This document shows positions 23,921 through 36,022 of a stretch of 64,000 nucleotides of DNA, piece after piece. The number at the start of each line of letters is the position of its first letter. Within the stretch, counting starts at the first letter, position 1. The DNA comes from Kalaharituber pfeilii. Lineage: Eukaryota; Ascomycota; Pezizomycetes; Pezizales; Pezizaceae. The translations under genes were made by a program, and so were the position numbers. The DNA lies in contig WHUZ01000002.1 in assembly GCA_015179045.1 (NCBI GenBank), forward strand, positions 1,612,001-1,676,000, read 5' to 3'. Under the pieces are notes generated by a model. It saw only the letters and a list, made by a program, of their open reading frames with translations. It did no database searches and had not been told where the DNA came from.

Positions 23921-26303
23921 GGAACAAAAGCAGAAGGATGAGTTAACAGCATACTCATCAACTCCTCATTCTCCCCTGATTATCTTCTCTCCCACTGCTT
24001 CTCCCTCGCCACCGCATCACGGGGCCTTGTTTCTAGCCTCGTGGAACTGCTTTGTGGGTGCCGAAGCTTTCCATATGCGCTAGATCTGCACTCGTCTGTG
24101 CAAATTGTCAGACAATGGCTTCCGATGGGTTGATCTGCTGCTGGCGGTGTGGTTTGCGGGCTGGGACGAGGCTGGGAGCTGGGCCTGTTTTGTTAGCTCC
24201 TGGAGTTTGCGAGGAGCTACTTTTGGGGTAGTGGTTGTACGAAGAGAGGAGAGGAGGTGAAGGTGCATCACCACTGCCCCCCTTGGAAGTGGTAGTGAGG
24301 CAAGCTAGCGAGCAGCGTGGGGGTGCCGGCTGCTGGGTGTTAGGTGGTGGGTGGAGATAGGTGTATCAACCTAGTTATACAGTGGGGTATTTGTGCGGTT
24401 GACTAGAATGTGGGAAGAAAACTCAATGATTAAGTTATCTTCATGTTCGTGCTTGCGTGCAAAATTGTCCGCCCTCTTGTTCATGTAAAGATATGCGTAC
24501 GTATTACATGCATCCATATGTAAGAGGTATGTCCTTATATTTATGTATGATTCCTCTGCACGCATGAGCATGACCCTACGTGCCAGATGCCTCCCTTCTC
24601 CAATATCCTGCCATCCCAACCTTTGCGCATACACGAAACCCCAAAAAGGCCAAAAATTCTACAGTTACTCCAACACGCTCTATAAAGTTGCACTTACATA
24701 CACGCATTTCATCTCGTATAATACGTGGGGAGAGGGGGCTAGTGTTCTAGGTATGAAAGTGTAGGGAGTAAGACTTGAAAAAATAAGTTAGTTCCAGAAA
24801 GTTCGCAGGGGAGAATTTCTCAAAACAGTTGAGCAAAAGGTTTCTTGCTCCCAGCTAGGGATGGGGAGATTTAACTTATCGCAATGAATCAAGCTTATTT
24901 CCCCAACTTGCGCTTCACGTTCTTGACAGCAACCTGTTACTATCGCAACTATTGGAAGTCAATTGGAGCTACATAACGAAACTCAAATTCCATGATGACA
25001 GTAGCTAGAAAAGTATCTTGTTTTGATTTGCTAATACTCCCATACTAAATCTATTATAGTCCGCTTATACAGCTTGGCCCACAGCGAATGAAGGATGAAG
25101 GGAGAGGCAATTCAGCAGCGTCGCAAGCGTCACATCACACAACCATTCAATGCCTTGATTGGCCGAAGTAAATCTTGACGGCTTCGAATATGTTGAATTC
25201 ATTGCGCGATGTTTATATCCCTCAGTTTCATCTTATAACGTCAACTGAGGGTAACCGATGCCCGAAAGGCAATTCGTATTGCCAAGATCTTGCCTGAACT
25301 TGTTTGGCCGCTGCGTACCCCCCTATTGTTACTATTTGCACTTCAGGCATACCGTTAGGAACAAGTCCTTTGTGAAAAATATACCCGAAATGATTTTTCT
25401 ATAAAAGCGCATTTCTGGTTTGGTGAATAGAGCTACTGCAGGTGTTCAGCACCAGAATAAATCAGTTTCAACCCCAGATGGAAATACCCAATTTGCATCA
25501 ACCTTTTTTTTTTTGAAGTAGCAAATAATTGACATGCAGTATTTTACCCAACAAGAAAATTTTTGCAAAAACATTTCCTAGGCCCTGTTGATGATAGCGT
25601 CAGCATAGGCCTGCCTCCAACTTCACATGTATCTCCTGGCACTACTTTCAAATATCAATCACCTCCTCAGAAACAAAGTTACTCCGAAATCGAGTGCTCG
25701 AAAATAGTTCGGTGTCTTACAAGCTTTGAAAACGCGGCCACCTGTTCTCGCTGTTTCCCATTTTCGAAATTGGAAAATTCACCTTTAGATTGTATTGCTT
25801 TTGCCAGAAATGGTTAGTCCCAGTGAGCTTCTATATCCCTCAAGCCTATTCCACACCGCATGCATAGAGCACGTTTGTGTTTCTGTTACATACCGTTTAT
25901 GTTACGCCCACCATCCATGTGCTTCGTTTGTCTACTTAATTGCGCTTTGTGCGAAGAAATATAATGTCATTCCTTCCCTCGCATACCAATTTTGCTTTCA
26001 TCTGCATATGATTTGTTTAGATCCATAGTCACTTTGTGTGCCGAGGATTGAATCGTTGCTGCATTAGGAGTTACTTACGGTGGCACAAAGTTAGCAGTAT
26101 AGTTACATGTTATATTTCCATGACATATCTTCCTTCTGTAATGGTTGAAGATATATCTATTGATTGATATAAAAAGGACGGTAAATAATGAAATGTATCT
26201 ATTGGTACAGGAAAAATCCGTCCCAGTTGATATAAGCCCGTAACACAAAGTACATACTTGCTGTATTCCAAATCAATCGTGTCAAATTATCTGGCATAAA
26301 CTA
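23921..26303. other. Intergenic region, no supported gene
   Basis: Short frames only, on both strands, without motifs or splice-linked continuation. The last few hundred bases are AT-rich and probably include the 3' flank of the methyltransferase gene on the minus strand. Confidence 0.5.
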
Positions 26304-28777
26304 TTAGACAATAGTATCGACCTCATCATCACCATCGTCAGCTGCACTACGAGCATTCAAGTCCCCTTCAGATATGCCCTGCTTCTCCTTGTATTGAAGT
26401 TCTTTCCTCCTCCTACTCTCCTCATCCGCCCTCTCCAACTCCTTCCTGACTTCCATCAAAAGTACCTTCCCAAGAAGCGGTGGCACAGCATTTCCCACCT
26501 GCCTCTTCTTCTGTCCCCACCCTCCTTTGAACACAAATTCCATCGGAAACGTTTGAATACACGCTAACTCTCGCAGCGTGAATGGCCGTCTGCCAGAAGG
26601 ATGCACGTCGTAGTCTCCGCCGCCGGCCATGATGGTGCGATTGAGGAACTCGTGGGGGCTGTAGGGCGGTTTGGACTGGGCAAAGGGGCGGGGGTCGTGG
26701 TCTGCAGCGTCGACTGGGATGGGTGAGATGGCCTCATGGAGGGTAGTTGGGGGAAGAGACCGGGCTCAGGGGTGTAGGCCCAGTGAGTGGGATTCGGAAA
26801 GGGTGGAAGGGTTTCTCCAGGGCTGAACCAGTTTAAGGAAAGTTTCAGCCAAAGCAATAAAGAAGAGCAAACGCAAAAAAAAAACAAAGAACACTGGAAA
26901 AGGTGAGAGAAAGCTCACCCTGCTGCTACCACAAAAAGCCTCTTCCGGTTCTGTGGCATTCCATATTCCACACCTTTGAGAACTCTATAAGCTACCGAGA
27001 ATCCATGCTGCAAAAACTGTGACAGTAGTCCCCAGAAGTAGTCATCATGGTTAAGTATACCGTTCGTCTGCTCTAATGTAGCCATCCTGGGCCGACATTT
27101 GTCCAATGTCGACTCGATAGCAAACATTGCAGCCTGATTATCTTCATCGTGCCTTCCCTCAACGGTATGTGCTGGAGAGTATGGCTGGCAGGGAGGTGAT
27201 AAATGCACTACATCAACAAGCATATTTTCATCCATTCTTAGGAAGATATCAATACTTTGGTGATAGGCAGTGGCACGAGAGAAGTTGGTCTTGAATGTGT
27301 CTATAGCAGCTTCATCCTTATCCACACCCCACCGGACTTTAAACCCTGCCATCTCTGCTGCACACGAGGTACCTCCTGCGCCGCAAAATGCGTCTCCAAA
27401 GGTATATTTGCACCGTGGGGCATGTGGTAACTGTGGGGTAGCAGATAGTGATTGCGCATACTCACGTGACTGTGTTGACGAGACCCCTGAAGCGGGCGTT
27501 AGGGGAGCACTTTGGGTTTTCCCTGAACAAACGGGTGTGAAGAGATTTTCCCGGTGTAGTTTCAGCAACGAAACATCCTCCTCATCTTCGCTAGATAATA
27601 GAACGATGTCTTTTTGTCTTTCTGAGGGTATATTGGACCTAGGGCTCGAATGTGTGCTCTGTGAAGATCCTGCGAAGTATCCTTCATCCATATTAAGAGT
27701 AGATAACTTCTGTGGCGTAATTGGACGCTCGGTGACTTCTAAGTCAACAACAAACTCTGCTATCTTCAGCTTAGATTTCGTATGGGGTGAAGAGGTTTTA
27801 TTCCTGATAAGGCTAATAGGCGTCTGTTTACCCTTATCCGTTGGATCAGCATACGGAAACTGCAGCTTTTCTTTGCCTCTTTTTTCAGCCGTTTGGACAT
27901 TCTTTGAGCTACTTGCAAAATGAGGGTCCCTAGTCAAGTCAACCGTATATGAATTAGTACTCCTAATCCGAGCTTTCGTGATCCTGCTTCGTTCCTCTGC
28001 TTCCTTCTTAGCCCTCTCCTCTCGAGCCTTCAAATCTTCAATAAGAGGTTTCCTCCAGGCATCCCGTAGCAGATCACTCGTGTACCGAAAATTCTCATCT
28101 GCCTCCCATTCAGAAATCCTCCGAATCTCCCCTTCTTCTTTGCGGGTCTCATCGGATATGCCCCAAACCCATCTACATACTAGCCATTCTGCATCTCTAT
28201 GCTGAGGAAATGGTGCATTAGTTAGAATTAGCCGTCTGATACACTTGACATCTTCCAGGCTAACGCTGCATCCCTCCTCTATCAAAACCACCTCATTGAA
28301 TTTATTGCTGAGATAGCTGACCTTCCTTGCAGGTCTAAATAATGCCCCAATTAGGATGTTTTCCGATCGTATGATTTCCTCATCTGAGTTGCGTATTGTC
28401 AATTTATTGACCAATTTTTGGATTCGTAAGAAATCTCCAGAATTCAGCTCTACAGCTTTGCGTGGCAAGAGTTTGTGAGCCTGGAACTGTAAGGACGATA
28501 GTTCTAACTCAATAGTCTTTTCCTTAGGTGGGGTGGGTGCAATCTGGGTCCGTTTCCTTGCCTCTGATTGGAATAAAAGTCCACAGCGGCTTTCGAGTTT
28601 GCTGTTTGAAACGCCATCTAATGACAACAATCAATATTGTTTCCCAAGGTTAGGTAAATTTATTTTACCTCTATCATCATTCACCTGGTTAGTTGTAAGA
28701 TCTACCACTGGTGTACTCGACTCTGATATTCTTCGCCTTTGGCGTGGTCGATCTATAGAGGCATGAGAACCCTCCAT
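26304..28777 (-). CDS. rid: RID/Masc1-type cytosine-5 DNA methyltransferase, frame break
   Basis: Putative DNA (cytosine-5) methyltransferase of the fungal RID/Masc1 class, linked in other ascomycetes to repeat-induced point mutation or premeiotic methylation. Exons: 28669-28777, 26919-28617, 26304-26822. Motif I is GDAFCGAGGTSCAAEMAG; the catalytic motif IV is SPPCQPYSPAHT; motif VI is EQT rather than ENV, and the PAHT and EQT forms are RID-class marks. QNRKRLFVVAAG (motif VIII), RRPFTLRELACIQTFPMEF and QVGNAVPPLLG (motif X) follow. The last exon is one base short: PEPGLFPQ must shift frame to reach the conserved TTLHEAI text, at a five-G run (26749-26753). A 47-nt GT..AG intron (26714-26760) would also restore frame but delete that text. 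An upstream in-frame start could not be linked, so the Met of MEGSHASIDRPRQ is used; about 775 aa. Confidence 0.85.
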
Positions 28778-30118
28778 AAACTGCAAAAGAGAGAAGCAGA
28801 ATAACAGTTTCGTATATCTCGAGCTCATACATACCACAATCAATCATAATACCTTCGTTTTCGATTTTGCTCTGAGAATTTGTTGTTTCCATCTCATGAG
28901 CGGTTTGACGACGGCTCTGCATCCCTTAGAATATTCACTTGAGATGTAATGGTATAGGACAAGTCGAGGATGCAAGAATAATATTTGATCTTCTTATGAA
29001 TACATTAGGAAAGACTGTTGATGGAAGAAAGCTAGAGGCCATGAACTCCAAGGATGATCAGGTAAGAGCAGAGATGTAGAAGTGATTGGAAGCCTTGTTG
29101 AAATGGTATCATGCATCAAACGAATACTGGAGCAAACTGCATTAAGACATGGATATAGGAAGTGTAGGGAGAAAGATTAATGCACATGTGGTATCATCTC
29201 CATCCTTCCAGAGTGGGTAGCATGTGGGGCATATGCACATTTTTTCAGGAGCACTTCAAGAGTGTTGTAATTTAACCTGGGCTGCAGTAGTGAGAAATCA
29301 TTTCAAAATCTGTTGACAAAGGAAAGGGCTGCTATGAGTTGAGTTAAGGATTGATCAAGGCAATATAGGCTGAAGAGCTCAAGTACTAGTCTCATGAGAC
29401 TACTCAAGTACCAAGTGAAGTGCAATTGGCTATAATATTGGTAAGCCAGAGGTATGACCGCAATACCACACAACGACACCCCTAAATTCATGGAGCTCTG
29501 GGGAGGAGAAATAGTTCATGTGGGTTTGCGGTTTGATAGCAGGTTGAGATGCAGGCGATATAGCCTCATGCCAGTACTGTAGTGGGACTTGATTACGGCT
29601 GGGGACTGGTCTGGGTACATGGTTACAAAAGTCTGGGCACGAGACTAGGAACTGGTTGCGGTTAGCACAGTTCGCCGTTTGCTCTATGATACGGAGCTAG
29701 TATGGTTTTCTGTGCGGATCGTGATGGGCCCTGGTATGGAGTATATTGTAAAAGAAACATGTATATACACAGCTTAAGACTGGTGTGAGAAAGCTGAAAA
29801 GGAGGAGAAATGAATTGTGATTACAGATACAGTACAGCTCAAGTTAGACCCCCTCGTTCACCAGCAATACAGTACCAAGTGAAGGATGGTGAATATCGCG
29901 GCTGAATCGCGAACTTAGGGAAAGGTTGATATGAATTAAAGATCTCAAGACAAATGATGGAGGAGCATATTATCTCGTGATATAAGGTATGGGAAATTTG
30001 ACAGGTCACATGATGGATGAGAGATGTGGCACAAGGCTTAATTCCTATCCATTGTACGGCAGATGAATGCTGCATATCGTAATATCTTATGGTCAAGTTT
30101 TGTTTACGTGGTATCATA
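28778..30118. other. Intergenic region between methyltransferase and COG1
   Basis: Upstream region of the methyltransferase and 3' flank of COG1, both on the minus strand. A Met-initiated stretch at about 28850-28922 could be a 5' non-coding or alternative first exon, but its reading phase does not join the MEGSHAS exon. Nothing else was identified. Confidence 0.45.
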
Positions 30119-32987
30119 TCACGCGAGTAATGAAAACAGCAGAGAGGTTCTCTTCCAATACTCCCCTGCACTGGATTGGATCTTGTCGTATTCCCTGTCG
30201 TCGAGGGCATTGAAACGATTCTAGATTTAGAATCATGAGTTAGTATATGCTTTCCTAGTACGGTAGCGGGTAGTCAATGCACAATGGAAACAATACCTTG
30301 AAAGCAGTAACTCTATCGTCTTCGCTACCACTAGGGCTCGCTGGTAGGGCATATGTCAGTAGATACGATAAATCGTAAATAAGCTGTCTGGCCCATGAGA
30401 CTGTTATGACAGGAACTGCTGGAGTCGCAGACTCTATAGGGTCGACAGAAATTGCAGACGAGTCCGCATCTGGACTTGTCTCTATCTTGTCCCCCAAAAC
30501 TGTGTCTTGATCCACAGAAACTTCGCCACCCGCTTCACTTTCGTTTTGTGCCACTTTGGTATCATCAGATTTGGCTTTATCTGGTTTCTGTTGGCTCTCA
30601 TCGTTCTCTTCCCTTTTACCTTTTTCTGTTGCTGCATCTGTTTCTGCCTTGACTTCTCGATTATCAATCTCCTTTCTTACAAGCTCACATAGCTCATTCC
30701 TTACTATCCCTCGGATATGCGCCACAGTCGCAGGTGTCCAGATATCACTTCCCGCTTTTGACATCACAGTCACCATCTGGTGCAGAAATTTGAAGACATC
30801 AGGCGACGGCTGAGTAGGTAAAGGATGAGGACTGCCTTCCCACAACGGAACAGATGGGCATTCTTTTTCAAAGTTTCTCCTTCGAAGGCTCCGCTGGAAT
30901 AATGAGAGAGCTTCTGAACTGACCCCCCTGGAGACAACGTTCTGAAGTCGAGTAATCAGTGACCTTGAGAACCACCCAATTGAGATGATATTTCCAGATG
31001 GTGTGCTGGGTGGGTGTTGGCGAAGATGGCGAATGCTGCGGAGAAGGAAAATGGATTTTGTAGTATCTAAAACATGTTAGCTGAGTATATTCTTTTACAT
31101 TGGGGCCTTTAATTACCTGTGAGGGTCATAGGCAGCACTGCTTCACACTCCTGCACTAATTTTTCTAAATCTCCCTCCAAAGCCTTATAAGCATTTTGCA
31201 CACTTTGCTTCAAATATTTTTCTAGTTGCTCTGAATCCTCAGTGCCATCTTGCAGAGCATCCGATCCAAGCGCAAAGTCATTATCATCATCAAACTCATC
31301 TTTTACTTCCAGCTTCCTTATACTTTCAACGAATTCGAGACTATGGATAATTAATTTACCCCAGTTCTGATATTCGTTAATCACTACCTTCACCAAGCTA
31401 TTTTGCCCCACAATGGTTGCCTTCACATTTTTGCGGAAAAGTGATGCCCCATTAGACAGAGGCACACTTAACAATGCCTCTGACCATAAATTCATTGACG
31501 CTACATAAATGATATTGTATTAGTATATGCTGGCCAAGGTAGAAGCTGAATACCTCATACATTCAATTTCGCCTTTTTCAAGATTTGTTGCCAGTTTCTG
31601 AACTTTGGCTCCCACGTTGTCTAGTGTCTTTGTTGTTGTATCCAGCAGCTGTTCGATTCTAGCGTTCAACAATTCTCTGAATCTTCGTTTTGGACCTTCG
31701 CTGCCGATCACCACATGCAGTAAGTGGGATTTATTGCGCCTCCATAAATCCAGTATATCTTCCCGCAAGCTCACAACCGCACCAATACTTTCAATGTTCC
31801 CAAGGGCTTGCTTTATACTCGTATTAAGTGTTTCTAGCTCACGGTTTGCCCATGTTTTCACGGAATCGTTCACACGACTTTTCTCCAATTCGTCATGTCT
31901 CACCCAAGGTACGAATCCACGAATATCTTCTGGTAACCATTTTTCGTTTGTATCCAGATTCAAACTTGGAACGGCTTTTAGATCTAAATTCTCGAATAAT
32001 GACTTAGATTTCAATTGATGTAGAGCTTCTGAAATTCTCTTAGGGAATACTGCTTCTGCCTCCTGTAATGTAGAATTGAATAGCCCGAGAGCATCAAGTA
32101 TTGCATCAGAATTGAGGGTATCTGGATTCAGAGTAGAAGAGATAGCATTTGAGCGGACACTCAGAAAGTGCCGTATAAGGTCCGCAGGTGAAGATGTTTT
32201 CACTAGAGTCAATGCACACATGCTCTCAATTAACGTCTTCGTAGGATTACTTGCCAATCGAAGTTGATGGTCAATATGCCGTAGTAGAATACCACGAAGG
32301 GCAGTCAACTGATCTCGAAGAGAGGCTACCATGGGATATGCACCGGCTCCCTAACATATTGTCAGTGTAACGTTTTCCACCAGTAAATACCAATTCTTGA
32401 AAACCTTTTCTTGTAGTGACTTCAACACCAACCTCGAGACCACAAATATCCTCGCTGCAAGTAAGCAGGAACTATCCTTATGGAGGGCATTAGATAGCTC
32501 CGTCGGGCATCCCTGGAGAACTGCAATTTGAGCTGCAAGCATGTTCCTTTCTTGATCTAAACCGAGTCAGCTTGTTCACCCTTTCTTAAATCACCATTCA
32601 CAGACCTCTACCCTCAACCCTCTCGTAAAACATCTTGACATTTCGTGCTTTCCTTTCCATTAACCTGTAATTGCAACTGCGGGACGCATCTGCTAGATTA
32701 TTTTCCACTGTTTGCGCGGACGCATCCATCTCAATTATCTTCTCCGCTGTCCGGAGTAAGTCACGATAACTCTCCCTGGCCACATGATACAATTAGCAAT
32801 TTCCTCAGACCAGCAATGACTCTCGAAAAGTAGCTAACCCCACCAGGGCCCTCAATTTCTCTCTATTTACTCCAAGATCATTTTGTATCTGACGATGCAG
32901 TGAACGAACTTGCGGAATCGAGTAACTTTCAAACGCTTGCTCCCAGTTCGTCAATAACTGGCTATCCGGGTTCGCATTTGCTGCCAT
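30119..32987 (-). CDS. COG1: Conserved oligomeric Golgi complex subunit 1
   Basis: Subunit of lobe A of the COG tethering complex, which directs retrograde vesicles within the Golgi. Seven exons: 32839-32987, 32606-32775, 32405-32556, 31561-32350, 31117-31500, 30297-31066, 30119-30220. They sum to 2517 nt, 838 aa. The N-terminus has the Vps51-like helical region (SIPQVRSLHRQIQNDLG, LRALVGESYRDLLRTAEKI). The middle has GFVPWVRHDELEKSRVND and a Glu/Lys-rich insert in exon 6. The last exon gives SAGEYWKRTSLLFSLLA, the conserved COG1 end, which supports the 76-nt terminal intron. Donors such as GTTTTC and GTTAGC are weak. Its start faces URM1 324 bp away. Confidence 0.92.
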
Positions 32988-33311
32988 TGAAGTTTGATGC
33001 TAAGTTCCTCGATTCGTATTTTCTTGACTGGATGACGCTTATTAGCTTTGTCGCTGGTCTGGCGAGGGTGGTGAATTCGGGAAGCCTGATTATTTCGAAG
33101 GTTGAAATCTACTGAACCTGGAAGGATGTTCTTTCCTATTAGTACACCATGGTCACATGCAAAGCGGCTCACCTATGATACAACTCAACCGTCTAGCATA
33201 CATAGCGCCAGGTTCTAAAATTCGAATTGTAATTTTGAGCCTCCTACCCAAACCTTGCTCACCTGCCGTACATCTCAGGCTAAACCACAAGCAACTGCCA
33301 CAATTGCCACA
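32988..33311. promoter_or_regulatory. Shared COG1/URM1 divergent promoter region
   Basis: 324 bp separate the two start codons, COG1 on the minus strand and URM1 on the plus strand. Both promoters and 5' UTRs must lie here or overlap the genes. No clear TATA box or known operator was recognised. Confidence 0.5.
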
Positions 33312-33858
33312 ATGCCTCCAAATGAGGATATCAATATCCCAATCACCATCAATTTCTCGTACGTGCATTACTGGCCAGGAATAAATGGAACAAATAAAGC
33401 AAGACGTCATTTCTGCTGACACAATTCTGCACTTGGCTTTCATATGTAGCGGTGGCCTGGAGCTCATGTTCTCCAATAAGGCCTCTCATGCGATCATGCT
33501 TCCATCAAAGATTCCTGGTTCAGATGAGCCTACCAATGTTAAATATCTGCTCAAGTACCTTTGTGACGAGCTTATGACAGATACCAGAAAGGACTTGTTT
33601 GTGTTGGATGATGCTATGTGAGATCTACAGCCCTCTGATTCTCTTTCATTCTGACCCATCCCATGCGTCCCTCGCTTTCTCTCGCATGTTCTTCTTTCCA
33701 TGTCAATTGCAGAGTTTCTGACAGCTTATCACCCGATAAGTCGCCCCGGTGTCTTGGTCCTAATCAACGACGCAGACTGGGAGCTTGAGGGTGAGGAGGA
33801 ATATGCCCTGCAGCCTGGAGATAGAATCCTATTCGTATCGACGTTACATGGAGGCTAG
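33312..33858 (+). CDS. URM1: Ubiquitin-related modifier URM1
   Basis: Ubiquitin-fold sulfur carrier: its C-terminal thiocarboxylate supplies sulfur for 2-thiolation of tRNA wobble uridine, and it is conjugated to proteins under oxidative stress. Three exons (33312-33358, 33450-33617, 33741-33858) give 333 nt, 110 aa. It starts [18 protein letters not shown]. Hallmarks are [10 protein letters not shown] in the first strand pair, [18 protein letters not shown], and the C-terminal STLHGG with the required Gly-Gly. Exon 3 uses the acceptor GATAAG at 33740; other AG sites give the wrong frame. Length is normal for the family (about 100-115 aa). Confidence 0.93.
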
Positions 33859-34073
33859 CAGATTTCTAGTTATCTGTTATTCGCCCCGCTAGTTGCAGAT
33901 GATCGGCGGGGCATTTTTTACCAGCACACATCCATCGCATTCATATATCCAGCATCATTTCTATTTCTTCTCCTTTTCAGAAACTACTTTTTTGCTTTCC
34001 TATCGATTTCAGGAACAGGAAATATGTGTCGGTGTATAACTAAGTAGCTATGAGTAGTCGTACCCATCTATGA

Positions 34074-35290
34074 GTGGAGAAAAAGTTTGCAAAAAGGGAC
34101 GCACTGCTGGGTGGGTGACGCCAGCCCTCTTCTTCCTCCAAGGACTTGAGGGAACAGGGAAAACATTCCTTCACCCAGTATCATGTCACTACTTTTGCTC
34201 CAATGGCAAAATTATACTTTGCGTTGCTTCTTCAGGAATCGCAGTTCAGTTATGGGTGGTCGTTCCGCACATTCCCGTTTCGAAATACCTTTGGCAATAC
34301 ACGAGTCATCTACATGTACGATCACCTGTAACTCCTTCTTTGCAGCTTGAATCAGAAAGACAAGTTTGATTATCTGGGATGAGGTACCTATGCAGCACAA
34401 ATATTGCTTTGAAGCAGTTTCACGCACATTGATGTCTGTGGTGTATCAGAGGATGCATTATTTGGAAATATTCCAATACTACTTGGTGAGGATTTTGCAC
34501 GGATCATACCAGTAGTATGAAAGGGAAAGAGAGCTCAGAGCTGTAATTGCGGATGCATGCCTGCGATCATCATTTACATGACGATATCTGCAGCAACAAA
34601 TAATGAGTTCACATCTTGGCTCTCTCGGTTACCCTAAGATCCGAATCTACGGGGCTTCATCTCATGACCTGAATACATCGGATCATTTCAGCTCCTCACA
34701 GGCTTTTGTACACATGTTTTCCCTACAGCACTATTAGATACTGCATATGGATCTGAGTACACTGAAAGGTCGTGCTATCATCGCATCACGAAATGATACA
34801 GTTACGGAATTCAATGATTTCTTACTTCCATGCATGTATGGTGAAGAAAAAACCTACCGTGCGGGTAATAGTATTGATTAAGATGAATCAAACTCTGGGT
34901 TAGAATCAGAAGTTGATCCAAGTATATATCCTGCAAAGTTTGTATCCCGCTGAATTCTTGCCATCGCAACTGCATCTGAAGATAGGAGCACCTATGTTTT
35001 CGTACTCAGGAACACCGATCATCCTATTGCGAGACTCGGATCTTAATTAGGGTCTTTGCAATGGCACTCAGTACATGCATGACTGTTACTCGATTGGACA
35101 TCGTTGCATTGAAGGTCAACGCCGCCTCTTGCCACGAATTAAGTTATCTACAACAGAGGACAAACTTCCATTTACCCTTACAAGTAAGCAGTTCCCGCTC
35201 CGCGTTTGCTTTGAAATGACGGCTTTATCCTATTCACTTTATAGTCTTTTTCGCTTTGTTACTTTATTGCGCCTTGAAGGTATCAGACAA
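34074..35290 (+). mobile_element. Helitron PIF1-like helicase relic
   Basis: Plus-strand fragments in several frames follow the order of a Helitron helicase. They are FFLQGLEGTGKTFLHPV (Walker A GTGKT), GKIILCVASSGIAVQL, LSTLKGRAIIASRNDTVTEF with NDFLLPCMYGEEKTY, GLCNGTQ, and RLLPRIKLSTTEDKLPF with TLTSKQFPLRVCFEMT. Stops and shifts separate the blocks, and the last conserved helicase motif (NKSQGQ) is degraded. Terminal Helitron signals (5' TC, 3' hairpin with CTRR) were not found. It lies 3' of URM1. Confidence 0.8.
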
Positions 35291-35302
35291 CAGGAAATGA
35301 TA

Positions 35303-35628
35303 CAGTGCGTAGGCAAAGTCTTCGGGATTATGCAGTATAAGGGAAAGCAAGACGTGCATCTGAGCGGACCCTCCCCTCCCCCTCCCCCCCATGCATCTCT
35401 TTTTCGAAAAATCACTAAAAATCAATAAAGTAGCTAAAGAATTGCAAAAAAAAATTTGGAGCACATGAATGGGCATCACAGACTCTGAATCCTTTCTCAG
35501 AATTCAAAAAGGTTGAGTTGTTGTGTATTCTCAAGGGGGGTCCTCTTGGATGCATGCCGTGACTCCAAGGCTTGGTAAAACGCTTTTCTTTATACTGCAG
35601 AGTCCCGAAGACTTTTGCCTACGCACTG
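35303..35628. mobile_element. Tc1/mariner-superfamily-like MITE with TA target duplication
   Basis: Ends are inverted: CAGTGCGTAGGCAAAG at the left (from 35303), its complement at the right (to 35628). The similarity runs about 45 bp inward with few mismatches and a one-base indel (AAA versus AAAA). Both ends are flanked by TA (35301-35302 and 35629-35630), the target-site duplication of Tc1/mariner/pogo transposons. The 326-bp body contains a C-rich stretch but no transposase frame. It sits at the end of the Helitron relic, so it likely inserted later. Confidence 0.85.
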
Positions 35629-35630
35629 TA

Positions 35631-36022
35631 CGAGTACTCTACCTGTCGGACTACGGTTTGTGAACAACGATTATCTACTGTTACGTGAAGTGCATAGATT
35701 GATGTATAGAGACGCCTTGAACTCCCCAGGCAATGTGGCTTTGTAGTATATTTATATGTACTTTGCCTTCGCAAGTCATAACCATTGCCTTCTATTCGAC
35801 AGGCGAGGCTATCGACTAGTACCCCGCATCGCGTTGCTTATGCGCAGTCGCGTTCGCCCCACCACCGCCAGTAGCTGCGATGATGGGTGAGTTTTAACCC
35901 GCCCTAAGCAATTGGGAAAACACCACAAGATCCCCCTTCCAGGGTACCACAGAAGAGCCTGAGCAGTGGACCCTCATATCCAACAGTCGCCTATCTCTCT
36001 TCCCCGCTTCTCACCATCCGCA
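35631..36022. promoter_or_regulatory. Upstream region of thymidylate synthase
   Basis: About 390 bp between the MITE and the thymidylate synthase ATG; presumed promoter and leader. A GTG-started in-frame extension at 35966 exists but an ATG at 36023 is preferred. No specific binding site was identified. Confidence 0.35.

Noticed and set aside
26564..26713. Alternative reading of the methyltransferase end (SSSIAPSWPAAETT frame)
   Set aside because: It lacks the conserved RRPFTLRELACIQTFP block, which is in another frame of the same DNA.
35966..36022. Upstream in-frame extension of thymidylate synthase
   Set aside because: It begins with GTG, not ATG; the first ATG at 36023 gives a normal-sized enzyme.
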